Source: Yokenella regensburgei ATCC 49455
GTDB lineage: Bacteria > Pseudomonadota > Gammaproteobacteria > Enterobacterales > Enterobacteriaceae
Direction of reading: 5' to 3'
Assembly (NCBI RefSeq): GCF_000735455.1
Contig: NZ_JMPS01000013.1
Span: forward strand, 1 to 49,219
DNA: 49,219 nucleotides
Part shown: piece by piece, positions 19,710-30,075 of the stretch
Numbering within the stretch: position 1 is the first letter of the stretch
Layout of the letters: each line of letters opens with the position of its first letter
The notes under the pieces: generated by a model
Told to the model about the DNA's origin: nothing
The model's database searches: none
Seen by the model: the letters and a program-made list of their open reading frames with translations, nothing else
Translations under genes and position numbers: made by a program

Positions 19710-21971
19710 TTACGCCTGACGCAGGTTCTGCGCCGCTTTAACCATGTTAGCCAGTGCAGCACGGGTTTCCGGCCAGCCGCGGGTCTTCAGGCCGCAGTCC
19801 GGGTTTACCCACAGACGCTCCGCCGGAATACGCTGGGCCGCTTTTGCCAGCAGGGCTTCAATCCATTCCACGCTCGGAACGTTCGGAGAGTGGATGTCAT
19901 ACACGCCCGGTCCAATCTCATTCGGATATTCGAACTCTTCAAATGACTCCAGCAGCTCCATGTCAGAGCGCGAGGTTTCAATCGTTATCACGTCGGCATC
20001 CAGCGCGGCGATGGAATCCATGATGTCGTTAAACTCGCAATAACACATGTGGGTGTGGATCTGGGTTTCATCCTGCGCGACGGCAGCGTTGATGCGGAAG
20101 GCTTCAACGCCCCACTGCAGATACGCATCCCAGTCGCTGCGCTTCAGCGGCAGGCCTTCGCGCAGCGCCGGCTCATCAATCTGGATGATACCGATACCTG
20201 CCGCTTCCAGATCGGCCACTTCATCACGCAGGGCAAGGGCAATCTGTTTAGCGATGGTTTCACGGCTGACGTCTTCACGCGGGAAGGACCAGCAGAGAAT
20301 GGTCACGGGGCCAGTCAGCATGCCTTTTACCGGTTTGTCGGTCAGCGACTGAGCGTACTTCGCCCACTCTACGGTGATAGGTGCCGGGCGGCTGACATCA
20401 CCAATAACCACCGGCGGTTTCACGCAGCGGGAGCCGTAGCTCTGCACCCAACCGTTCTGGGTAAAGATAAAGCCGTCGAGGTGCTCACCGAAATACTCCA
20501 CCATGTCATTACGTTCGGCTTCACCGTGTACCAGCACGTCCAGCCCCAGGCGCTCTTGCTCCACAATAGCCTGCTTGATGTGCTCAGCGATACCGGTGCG
20601 GTAGTTGTTGGCATCCAGATTTCCCTTTTTGAAATCCAGACGCAGGCCGCGGATCTCAGTGGTCTGCGGGAAAGAACCAATCGTCGTGGTCGGCCACGCT
20701 GGCAGGTTAAAGCGCGCACGCTGTGCTTCAGCACGCACCGGGTAGGCATTCTCACGCTGGCTGTCCTGAGCGGTAATCGCTGCCAGACGTTTTTCTACCG
20801 CCGCGTTGTGCACACGAGTGGAGTGACGGCGGGCCTGAATCGGGGCGCTCCACGCCACAATTTTGGCGGTATCGCCGCTGTTCAGCGCATCGCGCAGCAG
20901 CGCCAGCTCTTCACATTTTTGCAGAGCAAAGGCAAACCAGCTCTTCACCTCCGCATCCAGACGTGTCTCAACGCTGAGATCGATTGGGCTGTGCAGCAGC
21001 GAGCAGGAAGAAGCCACCCACAGAGCGCGCAGGCCTACGATATCCTTAATTTGTGCATATTTTTCACTCAGATCGGCGCGCCAGACGTTACGACCGTTCA
21101 CCAGACCCGCGGAGAGTAGCCAGTCGGCAGGCAGACGGCGATGCAGTTCGGCCACATCATCTTTACCGTGCACCAGGTCAACATGCAGTCCCTGTACCGG
21201 CAGCGCGGTGATGGTCTCCAGATTTGGCGTAACGCCTTCAAAATAGGTGGTCAGCAGCAGCTTAACCGGGCCGTTCAACGCGTCATAAGCCGGTTTGAAC
21301 GCCGCAAGCCACGCCTGCGGCAATTCCAGCACCAGTGCGGGTTCATCAATCTGCACCCACTCGATACCACGCTTTGCCAGCTCCGCCAGAACCTGCTTGT
21401 ACACCGGCAGAATGTCGTTCAGCAGGCTCAGACGGTCAAACTGCTCGCCCTTCACTTTACCCAGCCACAGATAAGTGACAGGCCCCAGCAGCACTGGTTT
21501 TACCTTGTGGCCGAGCGCCAGCGCTTCGTCCACTTCATCCAGCAGTTGGGTCCAGGTCAGTTTGAACTGCTGACCTTTGGTGAACTCCGGCACCATGTAG
21601 TGGTAGTTGGTGTTGAACCACTTGGTCATTTCCGCTGCGGCCGCTGGTTCACCAGTAGGTGCTCGACCACGCCCGATACGGAACAGCGTATCGATATCGA
21701 CTGAGCCGTCGTTGTTCTGATGACGAGCCGGCACATTGCCCAGCAGCAGGCTGGTGGTCAGAACATGGTCGTACCAGGCGAAATCGCCGACCGGCAGCAG
21801 ATCAACACCAGCCTGCTGTTGCTGTTGCCAATGACGGGCGCGCAGTTCGCGACCGGTCGCCAGCAGTTCTTCACGAGTTGAATTCCCCGCCCAGTAGCTC
21901 TCTTGTGCTTTCTTCAGCTCGCGACGCAGGCCAACGCGAGGAAAACCGAGGGTGTGATTAATAATTGTCAT
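19710..21971 (-). CDS. metE: Cobalamin-independent methionine synthase
   Basis: A 753-residue zinc enzyme that transfers a methyl group from 5-methyltetrahydropteroyl-triglutamate to homocysteine. It has two TIM-barrel halves. The zinc ligands sit in the C-terminal half: His and Cys of [14 protein letters not shown] (about 641 and 643) and Cys of [11 protein letters not shown] (about 726). Length equals E. coli MetE. It is divergent from metR, and the intervening 117 bases carry three MetJ-box units, so repression by MetJ-SAM and activation by MetR with homocysteine are expected. Confidence 0.97.
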   Translation of the reverse strand: MTIINHTLGFPRVGLRRELKKAQESYWAGNSTREELLATGRELRARHWQQQQQAGVDLLPVGDFAWYDHVLTTSLLLGNVPARHQNNDGSVDIDTLFRIGRGRAPTGEPAAAAEMTKWFNTNYHYMVPEFTKGQQFKLTWTQLLDEVDEALALGHKVKPVLLGPVTYLWLGKVKGEQFDRLSLLNDILPVYKQVLAELAKRGIEWVQIDEPALVLELPQAWLAAFKPAYDALNGPVKLLLTTYFEGVTPNLETITALPVQGLHVDLVHGKDDVAELHRRLPADWLLSAGLVNGRNVWRADLSEKYAQIKDIVGLRALWVASSCSLLHSPIDLSVETRLDAEVKSWFAFALQKCEELALLRDALNSGDTAKIVAWSAPIQARRHSTRVHNAAVEKRLAAITAQDSQRENAYPVRAEAQRARFNLPAWPTTTIGSFPQTTEIRGLRLDFKKGNLDANNYRTGIAEHIKQAIVEQERLGLDVLVHGEAERNDMVEYFGEHLDGFIFTQNGWVQSYGSRCVKPPVVIGDVSRPAPITVEWAKYAQSLTDKPVKGMLTGPVTILCWSFPREDVSRETIAKQIALALRDEVADLEAAGIGIIQIDEPALREGLPLKRSDWDAYLQWGVEAFRINAAVAQDETQIHTHMCYCEFNDIMDSIAALDADVITIETSRSDMELLESFEEFEYPNEIGPGVYDIHSPNVPSVEWIEALLAKAAQRIPAERLWVNPDCGLKTRGWPETRAALANMVKAAQNLRQA

Positions 21972-22001
21972 GGTATGCCTCTCAGAGAAATTTCAGTATT
22001 T

Positions 22002-22025
22002 AGACGTCTGGATGTTTACACATCT
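22002..22025. promoter_or_regulatory. Tandem MetJ boxes in the metE-metR region
   Basis: Three adjacent 8-bp units: AGACGTCT (a perfect met box), GGATGTTT and ACACATCT (partial matches). MetJ binds arrays of two or more such units cooperatively with SAM. The array begins 30 bases upstream of the metE ATG and can affect both divergent genes. A MetR site was searched for and could not be called with confidence. Confidence 0.8.
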
Positions 22026-22088
22026 ATAATTGGCAGTTACTGTATATTCCTCAAGCGCAATTTGTTCATGCCGAAGTGAAGGACTTTC

Positions 22089-23042
22089 ATGATCGAGATA
22101 AAACACCTGAAAACGCTGCAGGCGTTACGGAACACGGGCTCACTCGCTGCCGCTGCGGCGACGCTACACCAGACTCAGTCCGCCCTTTCCCATCAGTTCA
22201 GCGATCTGGAACAACGCCTTGGCTTTCGGCTGTTTGTGCGTAAGAGCCAGCCGCTGCGTTTTACACCGCAGGGTGAAATTCTGCTGCAGTTGGCGAGTCA
22301 GGTACTGCCGCAAATCAGCCGGGCGCTTCAGTCCTGCAACGAACCACAGCAGACCACCCTGCGAATTGCCATCGAGTGTCATAGCTGTATTCAGTGGCTG
22401 ACCCCGGCGCTGGAAAACTTCCGCCACCACTGGCCGCAGGTCGAGATGGATTTTAAATCCGGCGTCACCTTCGATCCGCAGCCTGCGCTCCAGCAGGGCG
22501 AGCTCGATATCGTACTGACCTCAGATATTCTGCCGCGCAGCGGGCTGCACTACTCGCCGATGTTTGATTACGAAGTACGGCTGATCCTCGCGCCGGAGCA
22601 TCCGCTGGCCGCAAAGACGCGCATTACGCCTGAAGATCTCGCCAGCGAAACCCTGCTTATCTATCCGGTTCAGCGTGGAAGGCTCGATATCTGGCGTCAT
22701 TTCCTGCAGCCTGCAGGAGTGAGCCCGTCTCTGAAAAGCGTGGATAACACTCTGCTATTGGTGCAGATGGTAGCCGCCCGCATGGGGATTGCGGCACTGC
22801 CGCACTGGGTGGTGGAGAGCTTTGAGCGCCAGGATCTGGTGGTAACCAAAACCCTGGGCGAGGGATTGTGGAGCCGGCTGTACGCCGCCGTGCGCGACGG
22901 CGAGCAGCGTCAGCCGGTAACAGAAGCCTTTATTCGTTCAGCGCGGAACCACGCTTGCGATCATCTGCCGTTTGTGAAGAACGCGGAGCGACCCAGCGGC
23001 GATGGACCCACAGCGAAGCCAGTATCACCGTTCCACCAATAA
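22089..23042 (+). CDS. metR: LysR-type transcriptional activator MetR
   Basis: A 317-residue LysR-family regulator: an N-terminal winged helix-turn-helix (residues about 3-60, [19 protein letters not shown]) and a C-terminal periplasmic-binding-like effector domain (about 90-290) that senses homocysteine. It activates metE and other methionine genes. GAAGGA precedes the ATG by 5-6 bases. Its last 113 bases overlap, tail to tail, the coding end of bioP on the other strand. Length matches E. coli MetR. Confidence 0.96.
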   Translation: MIEIKHLKTLQALRNTGSLAAAAATLHQTQSALSHQFSDLEQRLGFRLFVRKSQPLRFTPQGEILLQLASQVLPQISRALQSCNEPQQTTLRIAIECHSCIQWLTPALENFRHHWPQVEMDFKSGVTFDPQPALQQGELDIVLTSDILPRSGLHYSPMFDYEVRLILAPEHPLAAKTRITPEDLASETLLIYPVQRGRLDIWRHFLQPAGVSPSLKSVDNTLLLVQMVAARMGIAALPHWVVESFERQDLVVTKTLGEGLWSRLYAAVRDGEQRQPVTEAFIRSARNHACDHLPFVKNAERPSGDGPTAKPVSPFHQ

Positions 23043-23829
23043 TGAAGCTCGGCCAGTGGGGCTGAACCTGCCAGATGGCGAGGTTGACCAACAGCCCTGC
23101 CGGTACGTGCACGTTATTCATGATACCGAGCGTACCGGCATCCACCTGGGTTGCACCGTAGTTCCACATGAAGTAGCCGAGCCCGGATGCCACCACACCC
23201 AGCCACACCAGAATGCCCCATTGCAACGTGGTCGTGGGTAATTTCTGCGGATCCCCCAGCGCAAACCAGGCCACCACCGCCACCAGAAACGCGCCAAGGT
23301 AGAACCAGGCAAAGGCGTTATGCTGCGGCATCGGGTGAACTTCCATCAGACGCTTGTAACCCACCATGCCTATCGCAAAGCTGATGTTCGCCAACTGCAC
23401 CAGCATCAGCCCGGTCCAGAAGTGATCGCTCACTTTGTCATAACGGATAATCGCCGCGCCAACCACCGCCAGCAGTGCACTCAGCGCATAGCCCCAGCGC
23501 AGTTTCCGCTTACTCAACAGATCGTAGATAAGCGTGATGTACAGCGGTGTCAGCACAGTGAACAGCAGGAATTCTGACACCGTCAGGTAGAGATAAGCCC
23601 GGAAGCTGAACAGGTACATGATGCCCAGCTGTAATGCGCCCACCAGCATATACAGGGCAATGGTTTTCAGCGTTTGCCCACGAGGACGCAGGAACGGCAG
23701 GAATACCAGCGCCGCCAGACCAACGCGCATCAGCACGGAAAAATAGCTGTCGACATGTCCGGCGAGGTATTCGCCAATCAGGCTAAAGGAGAAGGCCCAC
23801 AGGATCGTGGTGATGATGAGTAACGCCAC
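22930..23829 (-). CDS. bioP: Biotin transporter (YigM), EamA/DMT family
   Basis: A 299-residue inner-membrane protein with about ten hydrophobic segments in two EamA-type repeats; known as YigM/BioP in E. coli, where it mediates high-affinity biotin uptake. The sequence is colinear with the E. coli protein over its entire length, including the polar C-terminal tail [16 protein letters not shown]. That tail is encoded in the antisense overlap with the 3' end of metR. yigL lies 90 bases upstream in the same direction. Confidence 0.9.
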   Translation of the reverse strand: MALLIITTILWAFSFSLIGEYLAGHVDSYFSVLMRVGLAALVFLPFLRPRGQTLKTIALYMLVGALQLGIMYLFSFRAYLYLTVSEFLLFTVLTPLYITLIYDLLSKRKLRWGYALSALLAVVGAAIIRYDKVSDHFWTGLMLVQLANISFAIGMVGYKRLMEVHPMPQHNAFAWFYLGAFLVAVVAWFALGDPQKLPTTTLQWGILVWLGVVASGLGYFMWNYGATQVDAGTLGIMNNVHVPAGLLVNLAIWQVQPHWPSFIIGGTVILASLWVHRRWVAPRSSQTADDRKRGSALNE

Positions 23830-23880
23830 AATGAAAGTCTCTCAGGAAGATGGAGAGATAGTGTAGCGGACATGAAGGTT

Positions 23881-23909
23881 GACGACTGGTTAATAATAAC
23901 CCAGTCGTC
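23881..23909 (-). other. Hairpin between yigL and bioP
   Basis: GACGACTGG (23881-23889) pairs perfectly with CCAGTCGTC (23901-23909) around an A+T-rich loop, 10 bases past the yigL stop. No T-run follows on the minus strand, so it is not a convincing intrinsic terminator. It could protect the yigL mRNA 3' end or act with another factor. Confidence 0.45.
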
Positions 23910-23919
23910 AGGTTATTTA

Positions 23920-24717
23920 TCAGAGATACATCTTGCGCAGATAATGCGCTACCGCATCATCGGCGTTGGAGCCAATCACTTCCAGCTCCGGGTGCAGGTC
24001 TTTCAGACGCTGGTGAGCATTCTGCATAATGCAGCCTTTGCCCGCCATCGACAGCAGCTCAGCATCGTTCATACCATCGCCGAAGGCGATGCAGTTTTTC
24101 AGACCATAGCCCATCGCTTTCGCCACGGCTTCCAGCGCGTGGCCTTTTGATACCCCGCCCGCCATCACTTCAAGACAGGTTACGGTAGAGAAACTAACGT
24201 TCACGCGATCGCCCCAGCGGGCGTTGATCGCCTGCTCCAGCGGCAGCAGCGTTTCGTGATCCTGACAGGTGAAGAAGACTTTACTGATGCCTTCCGGCTC
24301 CAGCAGACCCGGCTCGTAGAGCGAGTAATTGAACACCGCTTCTTTGAAGAAACGCATCTCTTCCGGGCGATGGCGGTTCATGAACCATTCGTCATCGCGA
24401 TAGACGTTGGTCACGATATCCGGGTTGTTGTGCACTACGCCAAACAGGTCAGCGGCGATATCACGATCCAGGTTGTGAGAGAACACCAGGTTACCGTCGG
24501 TATCGTGTACTCGCGCACCGTTGGAGGTGATCATATAGGCTTTGATACCCAGATTATCGCGGATCTGGCCGACGTCGATGTAGTGACGACCGGTGGCGAA
24601 GACAAAGTGGATCCCCTTCTGAGTCAGGAGCTTCAGGGTTTCTTTGGTGTAGGGAGACAACATGTGATCGGGATTGAGCAGCGTGCCATCTAAATCAGAC
24701 GCAACAACCTGGTACAT
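23920..24717 (-). CDS. yigL: HAD-superfamily sugar/pyridoxal phosphatase YigL
   Basis: A 265-residue Cof-type HAD phosphatase. Motif I DLDGTLL carries the nucleophile Asp near residue 8, motif II is the Thr/Ser of FATGRH, and the metal-binding motif is FGDGMNDAELL near 215. E. coli YigL dephosphorylates pyridoxal phosphate and sugar phosphates; it is induced through the SgrS small RNA during phosphosugar stress, by an RNA-processing site within the upstream pldB coding end. The start MYQVVASDL at 24717 matches E. coli; the frame is open far upstream into pldB, but that is not part of the protein. It follows pldB by 31 bases. Confidence 0.93.
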   Translation of the reverse strand: MYQVVASDLDGTLLNPDHMLSPYTKETLKLLTQKGIHFVFATGRHYIDVGQIRDNLGIKAYMITSNGARVHDTDGNLVFSHNLDRDIAADLFGVVHNNPDIVTNVYRDDEWFMNRHRPEEMRFFKEAVFNYSLYEPGLLEPEGISKVFFTCQDHETLLPLEQAINARWGDRVNVSFSTVTCLEVMAGGVSKGHALEAVAKAMGYGLKNCIAFGDGMNDAELLSMAGKGCIMQNAHQRLKDLHPELEVIGSNADDAVAHYLRKMYL

Positions 24718-24748
24718 AGGAAAATTTAACCTCTGGAGTAAAACATCA

Positions 24749-25741
24749 TTAATCATGTCGAGAGAAAAAATCGACGATGGCATTGAGCGCGACCGAGCGC
24801 ATATTGTCCTTTTCGAAAAGGATCTCATGGTACGCGCCTTCGATGACAAACGGTTTACCCCCTTCACAGGGATACCCCGCTTCGGCGCGAATTTCACAAA
24901 AACGTTCATGCATACGATTATCCACCACCCGCTCGTCCTCTGCCTGCAACAGCAAAACCGGAGTGGTGTCTTTTGCTGCCCCAGCGAGCACTTGCTCACC
25001 GGCCAGCATCCCTTCCCGCACCCAGTGCCAGGTTGGGCCGCCAACGCGCAGCTGCGGGTTGTCGGAATAAAAACGCAGATTTCGTCGATAGCGTTCTTTA
25101 CTGTGCGTCAGCACGTTCATGCCATACGGCAGTGCCCGCCAGCGCCCGGTACCAATAGCATAACCCTCGCGGATCCGTTGATGCCCTTCCGCCCAGTCGA
25201 GCAAATGGCGCACCATCCAGTCCGGGAGGCGAATGATAATGCCGAACATCGGGGCGCTCAGCGCGATGGCATCGCACTGGGGCGCGTGGCGCTGTAAAAA
25301 CAGCGTGGCAATCGCGCCGCCCATTGAATGCGCCAGAATGAAGCGTTTACGCCAGTGGCCTGGGGCCACTTCCTGGTGCCAGAACGCTGCCAGATCGTCC
25401 ACGTAGTCGCTAAAGTTGACGACATGCCCGCGGTGAGTATCCGACAGCATTCGCCCGGAACGCCCCTGCCCGCGGTGGTCGATAATCAGCACATCAAAGC
25501 CGCTATGGAAGAGATCCCACGCGACTTCGGCATATTTCACGTAGCTTTCGATTCGCCCAGGGCAGACTACAACCACCCGGTCATTTCCCGGCGCGCAAAA
25601 ACGGACAAAGCGCACCGCAACGTTATCCACTCCGGTGAATTCCGCTTCTTCTCGTTGCTGCCAGAAATCGTTCAGCGGCCCCATGGTGAATGCAGCAAAC
25701 GCGTTTTCTCTTGTTTCCCAGTCATTTTGCTGACGAAACAT
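24749..25741 (-). CDS. pldB: Lysophospholipase L2
   Basis: A 330-residue alpha/beta hydrolase that releases fatty acids from lysophospholipids at the inner membrane. The nucleophile Ser is in AHSMGGA (elbow GxSxG-like with Ala in the first position), and the acid/His region includes the C-terminal GAYHEILFE. E. coli PldB is 340 residues; this one ends about ten residues earlier at VDFFSRHD. yigL follows 31 bases downstream and, by analogy with E. coli, is co-transcribed and subject to SgrS regulation at the pldB-yigL junction. Confidence 0.94.
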   Translation of the reverse strand: MFRQQNDWETRENAFAAFTMGPLNDFWQQREEAEFTGVDNVAVRFVRFCAPGNDRVVVVCPGRIESYVKYAEVAWDLFHSGFDVLIIDHRGQGRSGRMLSDTHRGHVVNFSDYVDDLAAFWHQEVAPGHWRKRFILAHSMGGAIATLFLQRHAPQCDAIALSAPMFGIIIRLPDWMVRHLLDWAEGHQRIREGYAIGTGRWRALPYGMNVLTHSKERYRRNLRFYSDNPQLRVGGPTWHWVREGMLAGEQVLAGAAKDTTPVLLLQAEDERVVDNRMHERFCEIRAEAGYPCEGGKPFVIEGAYHEILFEKDNMRSVALNAIVDFFSRHD

Positions 25742-25850
25742 CGGGTATCCACTCTCGCTTATCGACGTTTATCATTTTTGTTTCAGTCGATAGTACATCG
25801 CTGGAACAAAGCGTATTGTGGCATAAAAATAGTCAATCCGGGAGTTTCTC

Positions 25851-26471
25851 ATGACCTTCGAATGGTGGTTCGCCTATCTGCTGACATCCGTCATTTTTAG
25901 TCTGTCACCAGGGTCGGGAGCCATTAACACCATGACGACCGCTCTTAACTACGGCTATCGCGGTGCAGCGGCGTCGATTGCCGGGTTGCAGACCGGCCTT
26001 AGCGTGCACATCCTGCTGGTCGGTGTGGGTCTGGGAACCCTGTTCTCACGCTCGGTGTTCGCCTTCGAAGTGTTGAAATGGGCCGGAGCCGCCTATCTTA
26101 TCTGGCTCGGTATTCAGCAGTGGCGGGCGGCGGGTGCTATCGATTTAAATCAGCTGGCAAAAACGCAGTCTCGCCGCACGCTCTACCGCCGCGCGGTTTT
26201 CGTCAATCTGACTAATCCGAAGAGCATTGTGTTTCTTGCCGCACTTTTCCCGCAGTTTGTTATCCCGAATCAGCCCCAGGTTATGCAGTATGTGGTGCTC
26301 GGCGTGACGACCGTTGCGGTAGATATTATCGTGATGATTGGCTACGCGACGCTCGCCACGCGGATTGCGACCTGGATCAAGGGCCCTCGTCAAATGAAGG
26401 CCCTGAATAAAGCGTTTGGATCGCTGTTTATGCTGGTTGGCGCGCTGCTGGCCACAGCGCGACATGCTTAA
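25851..26471 (+). CDS. rhtB: Homoserine/homoserine lactone efflux protein RhtB
   Basis: A 206-residue LysE/RhtB-family exporter with about six hydrophobic segments. The family N-terminal signature [15 protein letters not shown] is present. E. coli RhtB exports homoserine, homoserine lactone and threonine. Length equals E. coli RhtB. It converges on rhtC, and the two stop codons share the palindromic TTAA at 26468-26471, so there is no room for a terminator between them. Confidence 0.94.
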   Translation: MTFEWWFAYLLTSVIFSLSPGSGAINTMTTALNYGYRGAAASIAGLQTGLSVHILLVGVGLGTLFSRSVFAFEVLKWAGAAYLIWLGIQQWRAAGAIDLNQLAKTQSRRTLYRRAVFVNLTNPKSIVFLAALFPQFVIPNQPQVMQYVVLGVTTVAVDIIVMIGYATLATRIATWIKGPRQMKALNKAFGSLFMLVGALLATARHA

Positions 26472-27088
26472 CGGGAGAGGATCAGGTGGATACCAAAGGC
26501 GGTGAACAACGTACCGGCGACGCCATCAATCCACTTCGCCATCAGCTGATAGCCACGGCGCATCGCTGGTAAAGCGAAGAGGCTTGCCACCACGGTGAAC
26601 CAGGCGAAGGTTTCCACCACAATCATCAGGAAAATACCCCAGCGCTCGGCTCCGCCGATATCGTCACCAACAAACAGTGAGAACACCGAACCGAAATAGA
26701 TAATCGCCTTCGGGTTTGCCAGATTGGTCAGCAGCCCTTTGATAAAACTCCGGCCACTCTGGGCAAGCTCAACCTGCGGGGCATCGGTAGTGGGTTTCTG
26801 CTTTTTCAGCGCCCCGCGCAGCATCTGGTAGCCCATCCAGCACAGGTACAGGCCGCCGCCCACCATAATGATGTTATGCAGCCATGCCATTTTTTCGAGG
26901 ATTAGGTGCAGGCCCAGCAGCGCGACGCCTGCCCAGACCATCACGCCGGCGGTGATCCCCAGCACGCCCATCATGGCTTCTTTGCGGGAACGGCTCACTG
27001 CGGTTTGCGAAACGAAAAAGAAATCCGGCCCCGGGCTCATCAGCGCAATGATGTGCACTAACGCCACGGTCAGAAATAGCATCAACAT
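26468..27088 (-). CDS. rhtC: Threonine efflux protein RhtC
   Basis: A 206-residue LysE/RhtB-family exporter, paralogue of the neighbouring RhtB, with the family signature [15 protein letters not shown] near the N-terminus. E. coli RhtC confers resistance to high threonine. The order and opposite orientation relative to rhtB match E. coli. Stop codon overlaps that of rhtB by 3 bases. recQ starts upstream on the same strand and ends 61 bases before the rhtC ATG. Confidence 0.93.
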   Translation of the reverse strand: MLMLFLTVALVHIIALMSPGPDFFFVSQTAVSRSRKEAMMGVLGITAGVMVWAGVALLGLHLILEKMAWLHNIIMVGGGLYLCWMGYQMLRGALKKQKPTTDAPQVELAQSGRSFIKGLLTNLANPKAIIYFGSVFSLFVGDDIGGAERWGIFLMIVVETFAWFTVVASLFALPAMRRGYQLMAKWIDGVAGTLFTAFGIHLILSR

Positions 27089-27149
27089 AAATAACTCGCG
27101 GGGAAATAGTTCAGTGAGTCACCATACTGGCACTTTTTTGCCCGGCTGA

Positions 27150-28979
27150 CTACTCTTCGTCGTCACCGTCAACATGCGAGCGGATAAGCGCCATAAACTC
27201 TTTACCAAAACGCTCCAGCTTGCGCATCCCGACCCCGTTAACGCTGAGCATGTCGCTCGCCGAAAGCGGCATCTGCTCGGCCATTTCGATAAGCGTTGCG
27301 TCGTTGAACACCACGTAAGGCGGAATGTTCTCTTCGTCGGCGATAGCTTTGCGCAGTTTACGCAGCTTGGCGAAGAGCTTGCGATCGTAGTTGCCCACCG
27401 CCGCTTTCTGCATCACGCGCGGCTTCAGAGCGATAATACGCGGTACCGCGAGCGCCAATGGGACATCGCCGCGCAGCACCGGCCTCGCGGCTTCGGTCAG
27501 CTGCAGAGCGGAATGGAGGGCAATGTTCTGCGTCGCGAAACCGAGATGGATCAGCTGACGGATAACGCTCACCCAGTGTTCGTGGCTTTTTTCACGCCCG
27601 ATACCGTACACCGGTAGTTTGTCATGGCCCAGCTCGCGAATACGCTGATTGTTTGCCCCGCGCAGCACTTCCACCACGTACCCCATCCCGAAGCGTTGGT
27701 TGACGCGATAAATGGTCGACAGCGCCTTGCGCGCATCTTCCAGACCGTCGTACTGCTTTGGTGGATCAAGGCAGATATCGCAGTTGCCGCACGGCTCCTG
27801 GCGCCCCTCGCCAAAGTAGTTCAGCAACACCAGACGACGGCAGGTTTGCGCCTCCGCGAAAGCGCCCATCGCATTCAGTTTGTGACGTTCAATATCCAGC
27901 AGTTGCCCGGCAGGTTTCTCCTCCAGGCAGCGCCGCAGCCACGCCATATCGGCCGGATCGTAGAACAGCATCGCTTCTGCCGGCAGGCCGTCACGCCCGG
28001 CACGGCCGGTTTCCTGATAGTAAGATTCAATATTGCGCGGAATATCGAAGTGCACCACGAAGCGCACGTTGGGCTTGTTGATCCCCATCCCGAACGCCAC
28101 GGTCGCCACAACAATTTGCAGGTCGTCGCGCTGGAATTTCTCCTGCACCTCGGCACGGATGTGATTTTCAAGCCCGGCATGGTAAGCCCCGGCGCTGATC
28201 CCACGGCTTTGCAGGCGGGCAGCGGTATCTTCCACTTTGGCGCGGCTGTTGCAGTAGATAATGCCCGATTTACCGCGCTGCTCCTGCACGTAGCGCATGA
28301 GCTGATCCAGCGGTTTAAACTTCTCCATCAGCATATAGCGGATGTTCGGGCGATCGAAGCTGCTTATCTGAATCAGCGGATCGTTGAGCCCCAACAGGCG
28401 GACAATATCCAGCCGGGTAGTGTCGTCTGCGGTGGCGGTCAGCGCCATAAACGGCAGCGCCGGGAAGCGCTGGCGTAGCTGGCCGAGTGCGGCATATTCC
28501 GGGCGGAAATCATGCCCCCACTGAGAAATACAGTGCGCCTCGTCCACCGCCAGCATCACCGGATTCCAGTGGCTGAGGTTATCGAGGAAGTTATCAAGCA
28601 TCAGACGCTCGGGTGCAATGTACAGCAGACGAATTTTGCCTGTCCGACATCCGGCCATGACTTCCTGCTGCTGCTCACGGGTCTGAGTCGAGTTGAGGCA
28701 CGCCGCAGCCACACCGTTGGCCAGTAGCTGATCGACCTGGTCTTTCATCAGCGAAATCAGCGGAGAAACCACTACCGTCAGGCCATCGAGCACCAGTGCT
28801 GGGATCTGGTAGCAAAGCGATTTACCGCCCCCGGTGGGCATGACCACCAGACAGTCGCGTCCTTCCAGCACGGTCTCAATAATGGTTTCCTGGCCCGGGC
28901 GGAACTGCTGGTAGCCGAAGGTCTCCTGTAAAACCTGCTTCGCCAGCGATTGTTGATTAAATACTTCCGCCTGTGCCAC
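27150..28979 (-). CDS. recQ: ATP-dependent DNA helicase RecQ
   Basis: A 609-residue 3'-5' superfamily 2 helicase of the RecF pathway. Walker A MPTGGGKS, DEAH box AVDEAHCISQWGHDFR and the helicase C-terminal motif QETGRAGRDG are visible. The RQC zinc site follows (cysteines in QTCRR and PCGNCDIC), then a winged helix and the C-terminal HRDC domain (about residues 530-605). The start is GTG at 28979 (MAQAEVF), preceded by GGGG at 6-9 bases. The protein then equals E. coli RecQ in length, whereas the ATG at 29021 would add 14 unconserved residues. Confidence 0.94.
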   Translation of the reverse strand: MAQAEVFNQQSLAKQVLQETFGYQQFRPGQETIIETVLEGRDCLVVMPTGGGKSLCYQIPALVLDGLTVVVSPLISLMKDQVDQLLANGVAAACLNSTQTREQQQEVMAGCRTGKIRLLYIAPERLMLDNFLDNLSHWNPVMLAVDEAHCISQWGHDFRPEYAALGQLRQRFPALPFMALTATADDTTRLDIVRLLGLNDPLIQISSFDRPNIRYMLMEKFKPLDQLMRYVQEQRGKSGIIYCNSRAKVEDTAARLQSRGISAGAYHAGLENHIRAEVQEKFQRDDLQIVVATVAFGMGINKPNVRFVVHFDIPRNIESYYQETGRAGRDGLPAEAMLFYDPADMAWLRRCLEEKPAGQLLDIERHKLNAMGAFAEAQTCRRLVLLNYFGEGRQEPCGNCDICLDPPKQYDGLEDARKALSTIYRVNQRFGMGYVVEVLRGANNQRIRELGHDKLPVYGIGREKSHEHWVSVIRQLIHLGFATQNIALHSALQLTEAARPVLRGDVPLALAVPRIIALKPRVMQKAAVGNYDRKLFAKLRKLRKAIADEENIPPYVVFNDATLIEMAEQMPLSASDMLSVNGVGMRKLERFGKEFMALIRSHVDGDDEE

Positions 28980-29046
28980 TGTGACCCCATTCCCCGAATT
29001 AAAAACAGGCGCTATTTTCATCGCCTACGCGCCAAACTGCAATGCT

Positions 29047-29916
29047 TTAGAACAGATCGTTTAGCATAACCCCAACGCCGACGCGCGTCTGGTTAAAGTT
29101 GTAATCGATAAGAGATTCACCGTAGCCGCTGTAAACCTGGGTATAAACGCGCACGTGTTTGGTCACCGGGTAACTCACGCCCAGCTCGGCGCCGCCGTAG
29201 CCGCTGTTCCAGTTGTACTGCCCCTGTGCACTCAGCACGGCATCACCCAGCTGATAGCCAATTTTGAGGCGGTAGTAGCCCATATATTTGGTGATGTCCG
29301 GATTATCGGTGGTATTGCCGATAACCATCCAGGGTTTCACTTCCACCAGCCAGTTGCCGTTTTGCGCCATCAGGCGGGTATAGAGTCGATTCCAGCTGCG
29401 CGAGGTCGGGTCGGCGCGGCCGTTTGAATCATGGTTATAACCAAACTCCACGTCACGTAGCGTCCACCCGGCAAACTGGTAGTCGGTGGCAAAACCGAGA
29501 AACAGCTGCGGCTCGTAGTTGGTTTCACGAAACGGTGCCGATTCTTTGCTGTTAGATAGCTGCCACCAGGATTTTTGGGTATAAGAGGCGCCCAGCACCG
29601 AGTTGTCTCCCAGAATGCCGCGCCACAGCGGGAACGCCAGGCTCAGCTGGAATTTCACCTCATCTTTACGCGCATGCTCCGCCCAGTCATAGCTGCGGAT
29701 GGCCTCTTTATTGAGATCGCTGGTCCAGGTGTAAATCACGTAATTGCTTTCGTAGGGGTAGAGCACGAAAGGGTTGTCGTGCTCCTGAAGCATGTTCGCA
29801 ATGATGCTGCCGCGCACGGCTGGAGTGTCTTTGACCGTGTTCATGGTGGCTTCCTGCGCCAGCGCCGTCAGCGGCAGTCCGGCAAGAGCAAACCACCATC
29901 CCAGAGTTTTCCTCAT
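29047..29916 (-). CDS. pldA: Outer membrane phospholipase A (OMPLA)
   Basis: A 289-residue outer-membrane beta-barrel with a 20-residue signal peptide (cleavage after LTALA). It hydrolyses phospholipids that reach the outer leaflet and becomes active as a Ca2+-dependent dimer. The catalytic triad is visible in precursor numbering: His162, Ser164 ([17 protein letters not shown]) and Asn176, equal to mature 142/144/156. The sequence ends in Phe (NDLF), as usual for outer-membrane barrels. recQ follows 67 bases downstream. Confidence 0.96.
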   Translation of the reverse strand: MRKTLGWWFALAGLPLTALAQEATMNTVKDTPAVRGSIIANMLQEHDNPFVLYPYESNYVIYTWTSDLNKEAIRSYDWAEHARKDEVKFQLSLAFPLWRGILGDNSVLGASYTQKSWWQLSNSKESAPFRETNYEPQLFLGFATDYQFAGWTLRDVEFGYNHDSNGRADPTSRSWNRLYTRLMAQNGNWLVEVKPWMVIGNTTDNPDITKYMGYYRLKIGYQLGDAVLSAQGQYNWNSGYGGAELGVSYPVTKHVRVYTQVYSGYGESLIDYNFNQTRVGVGVMLNDLF

Positions 29917-30075
29917 CAGTATTGTTCTCCTGAACTTAAGATTTTTATCACTATTTTTATTCTGGTTTCATTCTACATCGTTACGCCCTGCTTTCCTGCC
30001 CGTCGGTTCTTAAAGTGGAAAACAACAATACATAAGCATAAAATCAACATTTCATTAACCAACGGAAGGCTTGTT

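Noticed and set aside
20049-21119. 356-codon open frame antisense to metE
   Set aside because: Shadow of metE; the frame depends on metE codon use and shows no start signal.
21972-22088. MetR binding site TGAA-N5-TTCA
   Set aside because: Several partial TGAA/TTCA words occur but none with correct orientation and spacing, so no call is made.
24718-25044. N-terminal extension of yigL to 374 residues
   Set aside because: The added part is out-of-frame pldB sequence; the family begins at MYQVVASDLDG.
29575-30075. Extension of yigI upstream to a 322-residue protein
   Set aside because: The extra codons run antisense to pldA and through its upstream region; homology starts at 30076.
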